From NCBI RefSeq assembly GCF_004745075.1, contig NZ_RHFH01000010.1:62001-126000 (forward strand): a stretch of 64,000 nucleotides of DNA. Direction: 5' to 3'. Shown here piece after piece: positions 7,116 to 16,044 of the stretch. The position numbers and the translations under genes were made by a program. The stretch's first letter is position 1, and each line of letters starts with the position of its first letter. Below the pieces are notes generated by a model that saw only the letters and a list, made by a program, of their open reading frames with translations, was not told where the DNA came from and made no database searches. The stretch is from Brevibacterium sp. S111 (GTDB taxonomy: Bacteria > Actinomycetota > Actinomycetes > Actinomycetales > Brevibacteriaceae).

Positions 7116-8087
7116 TTGCGGTCGTCTTCCCTCGTTCCCGTCCTCACCGCGGGACTCGTCACGATCGGCGCGGGTGCGGCCATGGCCCTGCAGGGTCGTG
7201 CGAACGGTCTGCTCGGTGAAGTGCTCGGGCATGCGGTCTTCGCCGCTCTCATCTCGTTCGTCGTCGGACTCCTCGTCGTCGGGACCACCCTGGCCGTCTC
7301 CGCGCGGTCCCGAACCGCGGCGGTGCGGCTGCTGGACATGCTGCGCGATCGCTCCCTGCCCGGCTGGGTGGTGCTGGGCGGGCTGAGCGGCGGGCTCGTC
7401 GTCATCGCTCAGGCCACGACGGTGCCGCTGATGGGCGTGGCGATGTTCACGATGGCCTTCGTCTCCGGGCAGGTCACCGGCGGGCTCATCGTCGACTCCA
7501 CCGATCTTCCGCCGGCAGGTCGCCAACGGCTCAATGTGCTGCGCGTGCTCGGGGTGCTCATCGTCCTCGGCTCTCTGGTCGTCGGTGCCGGTGAGCGGCT
7601 GCAGACGGGCATCCCCCTGTGGGCGCCGCTGCTGCCGTTCGTCTCCGGCGCGCTGACGAGCGTGCAGCAGGCCTTCAACGGCCGCATCCGCGCCGCCACC
7701 GAATCCGCGGTCGTGGCCACCACGGTGAATTTCACCGTCGGCCTCGCGGCGCTCCTCCTCGGCACGGCGGCGCTCTTGGTCGCGGGCGTGCCGTGGGCCG
7801 GGTTCCCGACTGCACCGAGTCAGTGGTGGATCCTCCTCGGCGGGGCCTTCGGAGTCGTGTTCATCGCATTGACCACGGTGACCGTGGCTCGTCTGGGCGT
7901 GCTGCTGAGCCTGTTCGCGCTCTTCGGCAACCTTGTCGGTGCCCTGCTGCTCGATGTGCTGCTGCCGATCCCCGGTTCGGTGGTCAACGCGACGACGGTG
8001 CTCAGCGCCGCCGGTGTGCTCGCCGGGATCGCCGTCACCGTCATGCCTTCATCAGGAAGTCCCCGAGCACCCGGGTCCCGAACTTGA
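7116..8087 (+). CDS. DMT-type membrane transporter (DUF606/YdcZ-like), ten membrane segments
   Basis: A 323-residue hydrophobic protein with two halves of about five membrane segments each (e.g. VLTAGLVTIGAGAAMALQG and LPFVSGALTSVQQAFNGRI begin equivalent repeats), as in the EamA/DUF606 drug/metabolite group. Both halves contain a short polar QGRANG / QQAFNGR element after the first helix. Substrate unknown. The start is an unusual TTG at 7116, chosen because it follows the DUF5703 stop by four bases. Its last 47 bases overlap the 3' end of the M20 gene on the other strand. Confidence 0.8.
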   Translation: MRSSSLVPVLTAGLVTIGAGAAMALQGRANGLLGEVLGHAVFAALISFVVGLLVVGTTLAVSARSRTAAVRLLDMLRDRSLPGWVVLGGLSGGLVVIAQATTVPLMGVAMFTMAFVSGQVTGGLIVDSTDLPPAGRQRLNVLRVLGVLIVLGSLVVGAGERLQTGIPLWAPLLPFVSGALTSVQQAFNGRIRAATESAVVATTVNFTVGLAALLLGTAALLVAGVPWAGFPTAPSQWWILLGGAFGVVFIALTTVTVARLGVLLSLFALFGNLVGALLLDVLLPIPGSVVNATTVLSAAGVLAGIAVTVMPSSGSPRAPGSRT

Positions 8088-9405
8088 GCGCGGAGATCGG
8101 CACTCGCTCATCGACACCGTGGAACATCGCGGGGAAATCGAGGTCACCGCTCAGCTGCAGCGGGGCGAAACCGTAGCCGGTGATGCCGAGTTCGGCCATG
8201 GACTTGTTGTCCGTGCCTCCGGAGAGCGTGTACGGCAGCACCTTCGCCGTCGGGTCATCGGCGAGCAGGCTCGCCTCCATCTGCGCCACGAGCGGGGTGT
8301 CGAAGGGGGACTCGAGTGCTTCGCCTTCGTCCTCAGCGGAGATGTCGATCCCCTCCCCCGCCAGCTCCTTGATGGTCAGCATGACGTCTTCGTGCTGACC
8401 GGGCAGCGTGCGGCAGTCGACATAGCCCGTCGCCGTGCCGGGAATGACGTTGTGCTTGTAGCCGGCTTCGAGGAACGAGGGATTCGAGGTGTTCTGCAGG
8501 GTCGGGGCGACGAACTTCTCGACCGAACCGAGTTCGGCCAGCAGCTGCGGAATCGTCTCGGACCGGAATTCGATCCCGGTCAGGTCCGAGACCCCTTCGA
8601 GGAGCTTGCGGGTGGCCAGGGGGATCTCCTGCGGCCAGGGATGGCTGCCGATGCGCGAGATCGCCGCAGCCAGCCGGGTGACCGGGTTGTCGTCGTTGCG
8701 CTGGGAGCCGTGCCCGGCAGTGCCGTGGGCGATGAGGTTGAGCCAGGCCAGGCCCTTCTCTGCGGTCTGGATGAGGTACACGCGCTGCCCGCGGATGTCG
8801 ACGGAGTAGCCGCCGACCTCGGAGATCGCCTCGGTCGCGCCGGAGAAGAGCTCGGGACGGTTGCGCACCATGTGGCGGGCACCGTAGTTCCCGCCGGCTT
8901 CCTCATCAGCGAAGAAGGCGATGATGAGATCTCGGCGGGGGCGCAGACCCTGAGTGAGCATGGCTCGAACGGAGGCGATGATCATCGCATCCATGTCCTT
9001 CATGTCGACCGCACCCCTGCCCCACAGCAGTCCGTCCTTGATGATGCCTTCGAAGGGGTCCACGCTCCAATCCTCGGCAGCAGCAGGCACGACATCGGTG
9101 TGGCCGTGCACGACGAGCGCCGGTGCGTTCGGGTCAGAGCCCGAGACCCGGGCGACGAGATTGGCCCGACCCGGTGAGGCTTCGACGATTTCGGACTTCA
9201 GGTCGACCTCGGCGAACCAGGAGGCGATGAGTTCGGCGGCAGGAAGCTCCGGGTTGGCTCTGTTGCCGCCCCAATTCTGGGTGTCGATGCGGATGAGCTG
9301 GCGGCACAGTTCGGTGACCTCCGCCTCGGCGGCGCTGAAATCAAACACGAGGGCTCCCGTCGGTGAAGGGCGGATCACGCGTCGGTGCTGTGATCCCGCG
9401 GACAT
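8041..9405 (-). CDS. M20 family metallopeptidase / dipeptidase-like hydrolase
   Basis: A 454-residue cytosolic di-zinc hydrolase of the ArgE/DapE/CPG2 group. Metal and catalytic motifs are present: HGHTDVVPA, GRGAVDMKD, ADEEAGG (catalytic Glu and metal Glu), a dimerisation lid with GTAGHGS, and SGGTDNKSM near the end. The substrate is probably a peptide or N-acyl amino acid but is not determined. The start is uncertain: ATG 9405, or GTG 9348, which follows GGGAG and would remove 19 unconserved residues. It overlaps the transporter gene tail-to-tail. Confidence 0.85.
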   Translation of the reverse strand: MSAGSQHRRVIRPSPTGALVFDFSAAEAEVTELCRQLIRIDTQNWGGNRANPELPAAELIASWFAEVDLKSEIVEASPGRANLVARVSGSDPNAPALVVHGHTDVVPAAAEDWSVDPFEGIIKDGLLWGRGAVDMKDMDAMIIASVRAMLTQGLRPRRDLIIAFFADEEAGGNYGARHMVRNRPELFSGATEAISEVGGYSVDIRGQRVYLIQTAEKGLAWLNLIAHGTAGHGSQRNDDNPVTRLAAAISRIGSHPWPQEIPLATRKLLEGVSDLTGIEFRSETIPQLLAELGSVEKFVAPTLQNTSNPSFLEAGYKHNVIPGTATGYVDCRTLPGQHEDVMLTIKELAGEGIDISAEDEGEALESPFDTPLVAQMEASLLADDPTAKVLPYTLSGGTDNKSMAELGITGYGFAPLQLSGDLDFPAMFHGVDERVPISALKFGTRVLGDFLMKA

Positions 9406-9480
9406 CTTCCACCGTATCCCACCTGCGGCAGCTCGGACGGTCGATTCCTGGCCAGTTTCGGCGTGTCCGGACGGGAAGAC

Positions 9481-9514
9481 GAAAATGGCCTCCGGATCGA
9501 AATCCGGAGGCCAT
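9481..9514 (-). terminator. Rho-independent terminator of tRNA-Leu
   Basis: A perfect 13-bp stem (9485-9497 with 9502-9514, loop CGAA) followed on the minus strand by TTTTC (9484-9481). It lies 10 bases downstream of the tRNA 3' end. Confidence 0.9.
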
Positions 9515-9524
9515 CTCCTCGTTG

Positions 9525-9612
9525 TGCGCGAAGGGGGACTTGAACCCCCACGCCCGATAAGTTGGGCACTAGCACCTCAAGCTAGCGCGTCTACCAATTC
9601 CGCCACTCGCGC
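9525..9612 (-). tRNA. tRNA-Leu (anticodon GAG)
   Basis: The minus strand folds as a class II tRNA. Acceptor GCGCGAG pairs with TTCGCGC, the D-arm contains GGCGGAATTGGTAGACGCG, and the anticodon stem CTAGC/GCTAG encloses loop TTGAGGT with anticodon GAG. A long variable arm and GGGGGTTCAAGTCCCCC T-arm follow. CCA is not encoded. It reads CUC and CUU leucine codons. Confidence 0.97.
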
Positions 9613-9693
9613 TGGCAACAGAGATAACTCTACATGCGCGAAACGGTGTCGCAAAATCGAAATCGGCATTTGTGACGCACTCCACTTCTTGGT

Positions 9694-10548
9694 TCATCCT
9701 TCGAGGTGTGCCACCTGCGTGAGCACGTGAGGTTTGCCCGATTTCGGGTCGAAGACCGCCGACCTCGAGGCCCCGTGACGCCGTCCGTCGGTGAGCGCAT
9801 ACCCGGCGGTTCCCGGCAACAGGATCGGCTTCGCGAAGGACACGTCCCAGCGGTAGGACTCCAGTCGCGGGTCCATCGCCGACAGTGCCCGGGAGGCCGT
9901 GTACATGCCGTGGGCGATCTGTCGCGAGAACCCGAAGCCCTTCGCCGCCAGACCATTGAGGTGGATGGGGTTGAAGTCGCCGGAGACCTGCGCGTAGCGC
10001 TGTCCGATGATCGGGTCCAGCCGCCACAGCGCGCTGGGCTGCGGGGCGGTGAACTCCGCATGCGGGACCTGGGCTCGCGCCCGGGCACCGGGCAGCTTCT
10101 TACCCTTGGCGAGATAGGTCGAGACCTCATCCATCACGGGACGGCCCTCGACCTGCGCGGTGACGTGGACCTCGATCGTCGTGCCCTTCGCGTGCTCGAA
10201 CGGCCCGGCGAGTTCGACATGGAAGTCGACGACCTCGCCGAGGCGGGCCGGAGAGAGCACGTCCACCCGGTTGTGGATGTGGACCATCCCCAACATCGGC
10301 AGCGGCACTTCGGGATCGGACAGCAGCTGCATGCTCAGCGGGAAGCCGAGCACGTGCATGTAGCCGGGGTGGACGACGTCGTAGAGCCTCTGCTCCACGA
10401 CATGGGCGAAACCGGCGTAGGCGACCGGTTCGAGCGGTACGCTGCGGTCGATCGACCGCTGCGGCAGCTCGGGGCTGGTCCGCGAGCCCACGGGCAGGGT
10501 CTTGAGCACTGCGCGGGCGTAGACGGGGAGCATCGAGTCCGCCATCAT
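9694..10548 (-). CDS. MaoC-like (R)-specific enoyl-CoA hydratase
   Basis: A 284-residue double-hotdog protein. The hydratase-2 motif is in the second half: YAQVSGDFNPIHL...AHGM, with the catalytic Asp and His. It probably hydrates (R)-type enoyl-CoA in fatty-acid or sterol side-chain metabolism and resembles mycobacterial HtdX. ATG 10548 overlaps the stop of the FabG4-like gene (ATGA), so it is the third gene of a coupled thiolase-reductase-hydratase operon. The longer frame to 10572 is inside the upstream gene. Confidence 0.9.
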   Translation of the reverse strand: MMADSMLPVYARAVLKTLPVGSRTSPELPQRSIDRSVPLEPVAYAGFAHVVEQRLYDVVHPGYMHVLGFPLSMQLLSDPEVPLPMLGMVHIHNRVDVLSPARLGEVVDFHVELAGPFEHAKGTTIEVHVTAQVEGRPVMDEVSTYLAKGKKLPGARARAQVPHAEFTAPQPSALWRLDPIIGQRYAQVSGDFNPIHLNGLAAKGFGFSRQIAHGMYTASRALSAMDPRLESYRWDVSFAKPILLPGTAGYALTDGRRHGASRSAVFDPKSGKPHVLTQVAHLEG

Positions 10549-11897
10549 GCACCCACCATGTTCTGTCCGCACACGCGCAGGGTCTCACCGTTGATGCCGC
10601 GGGCGCCGGCCGAGGCGAGGAAGCTGATCGCCTCGGCGACGTCGACCGGCTGACCGCCCTGCTGAAGGCTGGAGAGCCGGCGGGCGACCTGACGGGTCAG
10701 CGTCGGCATCTTCGCGGTCATATCCGTTTCGATGAACCCGGGCGCGACCGCATTGATCGCCCCGCCACGGGAAGCGAAGTCCTGCGCCGAGGCGGCCGTG
10801 AGTCCGATGACACCGGCCTTCGAGGTCGCATAGTTCGTCTGTCCGCGGTTGCCGGCGATGCCCGAGGTCGAGGCCAGGGACACGACCTGGGCGCCCTCGG
10901 CGAAGAGGCCCTTCTCGGCGAGGTGGGCGTTGATCATCGTCTGCGCGGCGATGTTGACCGCGATGACCGAGTCCCATTTGCCGGCGTCCATGTTCGCGAG
11001 CATCTTGTCGCGGGTGATGCCCGCGTTGTGGACGAGGATGTCGACGGGAGCCGCGACCGCCTCGGCGATCTTCTCCGCCGCATCACCGGCGGTGATGTCG
11101 AGCTGGAGTGACTTGCCCCCGATCTCATTCGTCACCTGTGCCAGTGCCTGACCGGCCTGCGGCATGTCGACGCCGATGACATAGGCGCCGTCGCGGGCGA
11201 GATTGCGGGCGATCGCCGCACCGATGCCGCGAGCCGCCCCCGTGACCACGGCGGTGCGCCCGGCCAGCGGGCCCTTGGCCCCGGTGGACATGAACGTGGT
11301 GAAGTCGAGGCGCTCACCGCCCCCGGAGGACACGGTGAGGAACTGCCCGGACACATAGGCGGACTTGCCCGAGAGCAGGAACCACAGGGCCGCGGCCACC
11401 GAGGGTGCGGTGAGGTCGACGCCGTCGAGGAGGATGCCGTTGGCGGTGGCCCCGGCGCGCATCTCGTGGGCGACCGAACGGGTGAAGCCGGTGAGGCCCT
11501 GTGTGGTGGCGGCCTGTTCGGGTGTCTGGTTCGCTGGGTCCGAGGCAGTCGAGATCGTGATCACGCGACCGCAGGTCGTCAGCGATCGCAGGGCCGCACC
11601 GACCTCGAGGACGACAGGTGAGAGTTCGGCCGGAGACTGGGCATCGTCGAGCACGGCGATGATCGCCCGCAGCTTCTCACCGGTCTGCGCGTTCCGGCGC
11701 ACCTCGAAGCCGTTCTCCAGCAGGAGATCGGCGAGGTTCTGTGCGCCGGCTCCGGTGCCGAGGACGAGGACCGGCTTGTTCGTGTAGCTGGCCGGGGTCG
11801 AGCCGAAGCGGTTGAGTTCGACCGGCTGCGGCAGTCCGAGGGTCTTCGCGACCTGCTTGAGCGGTCCGTTGACGAGGGAGAGATACGTGTCTTTCAT
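10545..11897 (-). CDS. fabG4: Two-domain 3-oxoacyl-(CoA/ACP) reductase, FabG4 (high-molecular-weight FabG) type
   Basis: A 450-residue protein with an N-terminal flavodoxin-like domain (about 1-200, cofactor motif decayed to LGTGAGAQN) and a C-terminal short-chain dehydrogenase domain. The latter has the NAD(P) motif TGAARGIGAA, NAG (HNAGITRD), and the catalytic Ser...Tyr-x3-Lys in STSG...NYATSK. The layout equals that of M. tuberculosis FabG4, an NADH-dependent beta-ketoacyl-CoA reductase. It is coupled by ATGA overlaps both to the thiolase before it and to the hydratase after it. Confidence 0.92.
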   Translation of the reverse strand: MKDTYLSLVNGPLKQVAKTLGLPQPVELNRFGSTPASYTNKPVLVLGTGAGAQNLADLLLENGFEVRRNAQTGEKLRAIIAVLDDAQSPAELSPVVLEVGAALRSLTTCGRVITISTASDPANQTPEQAATTQGLTGFTRSVAHEMRAGATANGILLDGVDLTAPSVAAALWFLLSGKSAYVSGQFLTVSSGGGERLDFTTFMSTGAKGPLAGRTAVVTGAARGIGAAIARNLARDGAYVIGVDMPQAGQALAQVTNEIGGKSLQLDITAGDAAEKIAEAVAAPVDILVHNAGITRDKMLANMDAGKWDSVIAVNIAAQTMINAHLAEKGLFAEGAQVVSLASTSGIAGNRGQTNYATSKAGVIGLTAASAQDFASRGGAINAVAPGFIETDMTAKMPTLTRQVARRLSSLQQGGQPVDVAEAISFLASAGARGINGETLRVCGQNMVGA

Positions 11898-13183
11898 ACT
11901 GCCTCCACAATCGCGGTGAGTCCCTGACCGCCTGCGGCGCAGATCGACACCAGGGAACGCTTCTTTCCGGTGGTCTTCAGGTGCTTGGCGGTGCTGGCGA
12001 TGATCCGTCCGCCGGTGGCAGCGAAGGGGTGACCGGCAGCCAGGCTCGAACCCAGCGGGTTGAGCTTGTCACGATCGATGGGGCCCAACGCCTTGTCGAG
12101 TCCGGCCTTCTCCGTGCAGAACTCCTCGGACTCCCAGGCCGCCAGGTGCGAAAGCACAGTCGAGGCGAAGGCTTCGTGGATCTCGAAGACATCGAAGTCA
12201 TCGAACGTCAGTCCATTGCGAGCCAGCAGGCGCGGGACCGCATAGGCCGGAGCCATGAGCAGGCCCTCGGCGCCGTCGACGAAGTCGACTGCCGCGGCCT
12301 CGGCGTCGACGAGGCGTGCCAGCGGGGTGAAGCCGTGCTCGTCGGCCCAGTCCTCGCTGCCCAGCAGCACCGAGGAGGCGCCGTCGGTCAGCGGGGTCGA
12401 GTTGCCGGCGGTCATCGTCGCCTCGGTGGGCAGCTTCTTGCCGAAGACGGGGTTGAGCTTCGCCAGAGACTCCATGGTCGAGTCCGCGCGCATGTTCGTG
12501 TCGCGGCTGACCCCGAGATACGGAGTGGTGAGGTCGTCGAAGAACCCGTCGTTCCACGCGGCGGCGAGGTTCCGGTGCGAAGCCACGGCGAGTTCGTCCT
12601 GGGCCCGGCGCGTGATGGCCCATTCGGCGGTGGTCTTCGCCTGGTGCTCACCCATGCTCAGTCCGGTGCGCGGCTCGCCCGTACTCGGCGCCTGGGGCGC
12701 GAGATAGGCGGGGCGGATCTGCGAAGCGATCTTCGCCTTCTGCACCATCGTCTTCGCCCGGGTGAGCTCGAGCAGGATCTCGCGCATCGAATCGTTGATG
12801 ACGATCGGGGCATCGGAGGCCGAGTCCACGCCCGAGGCGATGCCTGATTCGATCTGGCCGGCGTTGATCTTGTTGTTAAGGCTGACGACGGCTTCCAGGC
12901 CGGTGGCGCAGGCCTGGCCGAGGTCGAATGCCGGGGTCGTCGGGGCCAGCGCAGAACCGAGGACGGCCTCACGAGTGAGGTTGAAATCCTTCGAATGCTT
13001 GAGGACTGCGCCTCCGGCGACCTCTCCGATGTTCTCCCCGGCCAGCCCGAAGCGGGCGACGAGCCCGTCGATGGCCGAGGTGAGCATATCGAGGTTCGTG
13101 GCCTTCGCGTACTGCTTGTTCGAGCGCGCGAAGGGAATGCGATTGCCGCCGAGGATGACGGCGCGTTGAGTGGGAGCGGACAT
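11894..13183 (-). CDS. fadI: Acetyl-CoA C-acyltransferase (thiolase, FadI/FadA2 type)
   Basis: A 429-residue thiolase that cleaves 3-ketoacyl-CoA in beta-oxidation. The nucleophilic Cys92 lies in GQACATGLEAV; the C-terminal motifs are EIHEAFAS, NPLGSSLAAGHPFAATGGR and CAAGGQG. ATG 13183 is preceded by GGAGG with five bases between. It is the first gene of the thiolase-FabG4-MaoC operon, an order also found in mycobacteria (fadA2-fabG4-htdX). Confidence 0.93.
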   Translation of the reverse strand: MSAPTQRAVILGGNRIPFARSNKQYAKATNLDMLTSAIDGLVARFGLAGENIGEVAGGAVLKHSKDFNLTREAVLGSALAPTTPAFDLGQACATGLEAVVSLNNKINAGQIESGIASGVDSASDAPIVINDSMREILLELTRAKTMVQKAKIASQIRPAYLAPQAPSTGEPRTGLSMGEHQAKTTAEWAITRRAQDELAVASHRNLAAAWNDGFFDDLTTPYLGVSRDTNMRADSTMESLAKLNPVFGKKLPTEATMTAGNSTPLTDGASSVLLGSEDWADEHGFTPLARLVDAEAAAVDFVDGAEGLLMAPAYAVPRLLARNGLTFDDFDVFEIHEAFASTVLSHLAAWESEEFCTEKAGLDKALGPIDRDKLNPLGSSLAAGHPFAATGGRIIASTAKHLKTTGKKRSLVSICAAGGQGLTAIVEAV

Positions 13184-13210
13184 GTGCACCTCCGAATGGT
13201 TGATTTAGCT

Positions 13211-13241
13211 GTTACCGACAGTACCTGATACCGTCTGTTAC
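13211..13241. promoter_or_regulatory. Imperfect palindromic operator overlapping the tetR -10 (likely TetR binding site)
   Basis: Arms GTTACCGACAGTACC (13211-13225) and GATACCGTCTGTTAC (13227-13241) match as inverted repeats at 11 of 15 positions about base 13226. The right arm contains TACCGT (13229-13234), which lies seven bases before ATG 13242 and is therefore the leaderless -10 of tetR. Binding here would block tetR and the divergent thiolase operon together (inference). Confidence 0.65.
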
Positions 13242-13853
13242 ATGAAATCGATCACAGACGGTCGCTCGACGAGGTGGCAGAAGCACCGCGATGAGCGCCG
13301 TCGCGAACTGCTGCGAGCGGTCCGTCTCGTCGTCGACGAGTACGGCGACGAACTGTCGATGGACCAGATCTCGGAACATTCGGGGACCACGAAATCCGTG
13401 CTCTACCGATACTTCACGGACCGGGCGGGCCTCCAGGCCGCGATGGGGGAATGGGCGATGGGTCTCATCGTCCGGTCTCTCGATGACGCGGCGGCCGCTT
13501 CGGTGCGGGTGGACGAATCCACCACCGGGTATGAGGCGTTGGCGGCGATGATCCGCGCCTTCGTCAACCTCGCCGGAGAATCGCCGAACATCTACCGGTT
13601 CTGCGACACCGCGGTGAATCGTTTCGCCCCGGAAGAGACCGGGGGCTTCTTCAATTCGATCGCCGCACTCTTGGCCGAACGCCTCGCCATCGACGGCGAA
13701 CGAGCCCAGCTGTGGTCAGCGGGGGCGATCGGCTTCGTCCGTGCGGCGACCGAGACGTGGCTGTCCGACCCCGACCGGCCCGAAGAATTCACCACAACCA
13801 TCACCGATTGGCTTTGGGCATCCCTGCCCGAACACCGAGGAGAAGAACTATGA
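13242..13853 (+). CDS. TetR family transcriptional regulator
   Basis: A 203-residue repressor. Residues 38-59 form the helix-turn-helix (LSMDQISEHSGTTKSVLYRYF); the rest is a ligand-binding helical domain. It sits between two divergent fatty-acid gene sets and overlaps the acyl-CoA dehydrogenase start by four bases, so it is co-transcribed with it. It probably senses a fatty acyl-CoA and controls both units and itself through the palindrome directly before its start (inference from position). Confidence 0.88.
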   Translation: MKSITDGRSTRWQKHRDERRRELLRAVRLVVDEYGDELSMDQISEHSGTTKSVLYRYFTDRAGLQAAMGEWAMGLIVRSLDDAAAASVRVDESTTGYEALAAMIRAFVNLAGESPNIYRFCDTAVNRFAPEETGGFFNSIAALLAERLAIDGERAQLWSAGAIGFVRAATETWLSDPDRPEEFTTTITDWLWASLPEHRGEEL

Positions 13854-15886
13854 AGCTGTCTCTTGACCCGCAGGCCATCAACACCGTGCTCGACGGGCAG
13901 TGGGCCGAGGCTCGCCAGCGCGGCCGCACCCTGGCCCAGGAGCCGACGATCTACGACGATCCGGCCGATGACCTCGAGACCGCTCGCGCGAAAACGCTCG
14001 ACGGCGTCGCCATGATGGCCGAGACCGGACTGCCGATGACTGGCCTGCCCCCGGAGATGGGCGGAAAGAACGAACACGCCACCAACGTCTCCGGGTTCGA
14101 GGAGACGGTCACGGCGAATCCCAGCCTGCAGATCAAGGCCGGTGTCCAGTTCGGGCTCTTCGGCGGGGCGATCCTCCACCTCGGCGACGCCGAACAGCAT
14201 GAGAAGTGGCTGCTCGATGCGCAGAGCGGTCGGCTGCTGGGCTCATTCGCCATGACCGAGATCGGACACGGCTCCGACGTCGCCAACGTCGCCACGACTG
14301 CCACCTACGATCCCGCGAGCGAAGAGTTCGTCATCGTCACTCCGTTCCGAGCCGCGACGAAGGAATACATCGGCAACGCCGCCCGCGATGCGCGCGCCGC
14401 CGTCGTCTTCGCCCAGCTCGTCACCCAGGGTGTCAACCATGGAGTGCACGCCTTCTTCGTGCCCGTGCGCGACGATGCCGGTGAACCGCTGCCGGGCATC
14501 TCACTCGAGGACGACGGCTACAAGGGCGGGCTCAAGGGAGTCGACAACGGCCGCATCGCCTTCGACTCCGTGCGGATCCCGCGGAAGAACCTCCTCAACC
14601 GCTACGGCGACGTCACCGCCGAGGGCACCTACTCCTCCCCCATCGAGTCGCCGGGGCGTCGTTTCTTCACGATGCTCGGCACCCTCGTCCAGGGTCGTGT
14701 CTCCCTCGACGGTGCCTCGATCGTCGCCTCCAAGCTCGCCCTCGACATCGCCGTGAGCTACGGACTCGAACGCAAGCAGTTCACCGCCGGCGACGACTTC
14801 GCCGAAACCACCCTCTTGGACTACGGAGAGCACCAGCGCCGTCTGATGCCGGCCCTGGCCGCCGTCTACGCCTCGTCGTTCGCCCACGACAAGCTGCTGA
14901 CCTCGTTCGAAGAGGTCTTCTCCGGAGCCGATGACTCCGAGGAGAACCGCGCACTGCTCGAAACCCGCGCGGCCGCGTTCAAGGCGGACTCGACATGGAT
15001 GGCACTCGACGTCATCCAGGAATGCCGCGAAGCCTGCGGCGGTGCCGGTTTCATGGCCGAGAACCGACTGGTGGGCCTACGGGCGGACCTCGACGTCTAT
15101 GTCACCTTCGAAGGCGACAACACCGTGCTGCTGCAGCTGGTGGCCAAGCGCCTCCTCGGCGATTATGCGAAGGAATTCGCGCACCTCGACGTCGGCGGCG
15201 CTGCCCGCTACATCGGCACCCAGGCCGCCGAGCACACGCTCTACCGGACGGGCCTGGCCAATGCGGGACGAGCGATCTCCGATGCCTTCACCCCGAACCT
15301 CGGCGACAAGCGGATCCGTTCGGGACGCCTGCAGCGCACTCTGCTCGAGACCCGCCTCGAGGTCATGGTCGCCGGTGTCGCCCAGGCGCTGCGTCCGGCG
15401 ACGAAGATGCCGGCAGACAAGGCCGCGGAGCTGTTCAACGTCCACCAGCACGAGCTCATCGAGATGGCGCGCGCCTATGTCGAGCTCGAGAAGTGGAAGG
15501 CCCTGGACGAGAAGATGAAGGAGCAGACCGATCCCGAGCAGGGGAAGGTCTTCCGTCGTCTGCGCGACACCTACGGTCTCGGACTCATCGAGAAGCACAT
15601 GGCCTGGCATCTCATGTACGGTCGTCTGCCGATGTCGCGTGCCCGCCAGATCAACGAGACGATGGGGCGTCTGTGCGCGAAGCTCGCTGCCAATGCCCTC
15701 GATCTCGTCGAGGCATTCGGCTACGACGACATCCATCGTCGTGCGACGATCTCCACGGGAGTCGAAGCCGAACGCCAGGCCGAGGCCGCCGACTACTACC
15801 GTCGGGCCCGCGCTCGTGAGGACTTCCCCGTCGACGAGAAGCAGCTGCGCAAGGCCGCGAAGAAAGCCAAGCAGGCCGCGAAGTGA
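13850..15886 (+). CDS. Acyl-CoA dehydrogenase/oxidase, large (ACOX-like) form
   Basis: A 678-residue flavoenzyme introducing the first double bond of beta-oxidation. FAD/substrate motifs are visible: MTEIGHGSDVANV, GRVSLDGASIVASKLALDIAV...RKQF, CGGAGF and YVTFEGDNTVLLQLVAK. Length and the last motif fit the acyl-CoA oxidase-like class rather than the short 380-residue class; whether it uses oxygen or an electron-transfer flavoprotein is open. The C-terminus is lysine/alanine-rich (KKAKQAAK). GAGGAG precedes ATG 13850 by seven bases; the longer frame upstream lies within tetR. Confidence 0.9.
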   Translation: MKLSLDPQAINTVLDGQWAEARQRGRTLAQEPTIYDDPADDLETARAKTLDGVAMMAETGLPMTGLPPEMGGKNEHATNVSGFEETVTANPSLQIKAGVQFGLFGGAILHLGDAEQHEKWLLDAQSGRLLGSFAMTEIGHGSDVANVATTATYDPASEEFVIVTPFRAATKEYIGNAARDARAAVVFAQLVTQGVNHGVHAFFVPVRDDAGEPLPGISLEDDGYKGGLKGVDNGRIAFDSVRIPRKNLLNRYGDVTAEGTYSSPIESPGRRFFTMLGTLVQGRVSLDGASIVASKLALDIAVSYGLERKQFTAGDDFAETTLLDYGEHQRRLMPALAAVYASSFAHDKLLTSFEEVFSGADDSEENRALLETRAAAFKADSTWMALDVIQECREACGGAGFMAENRLVGLRADLDVYVTFEGDNTVLLQLVAKRLLGDYAKEFAHLDVGGAARYIGTQAAEHTLYRTGLANAGRAISDAFTPNLGDKRIRSGRLQRTLLETRLEVMVAGVAQALRPATKMPADKAAELFNVHQHELIEMARAYVELEKWKALDEKMKEQTDPEQGKVFRRLRDTYGLGLIEKHMAWHLMYGRLPMSRARQINETMGRLCAKLAANALDLVEAFGYDDIHRRATISTGVEAERQAEAADYYRRARAREDFPVDEKQLRKAAKKAKQAAK

Positions 15887-15898
15887 TCACCGGTCTCT

Positions 15899-15928
15899 GA
15901 TGCGCACGCTCATCGGAGTGTGCGCATC
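15899..15928. terminator. First hairpin after the acyl-CoA dehydrogenase gene
   Basis: A 13-bp stem with one G-T pair: GATGCGCACGCTC (15899-15911) with GAGTGTGCGCATC (15916-15928), loop ATCG. It stands five bases before a second, stronger hairpin. Confidence 0.6.
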
Positions 15929-15933
15929 CGACC

Positions 15934-15983
15934 GGCAGCACAAAGCCCCCGCAGCGAACGGTCTGCGGGGGCTTTGTGCTGCC
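15934..15983. terminator. Strong bidirectional terminator between acyl-CoA dehydrogenase and metX
   Basis: A perfect 21-bp stem, 15934-15954 paired with 15963-15983, with an 8-base loop. The stem contains AAAGCCCCCGCAG / CTGCGGGGGCTTT, so either strand ends in a G-rich stem with a short T-run inside it. The flanking genes converge on it. Confidence 0.85.
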
Positions 15984-16044
15984 TGCTCTCAGCAGTGCTG
16001 CCTGCTTGCGGCGGTTCTGTCTGCTTGCGGAAGTTCCGTGAGCT

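Noticed and set aside
13850..15886. FadE5-type acyl-CoA dehydrogenase, by synteny with mycobacteria
   Set aside because: The length of 678 residues and the FEGDNTVLLQLVAK motif fit the oxidase-like class better, so the fadE5 name was not used.
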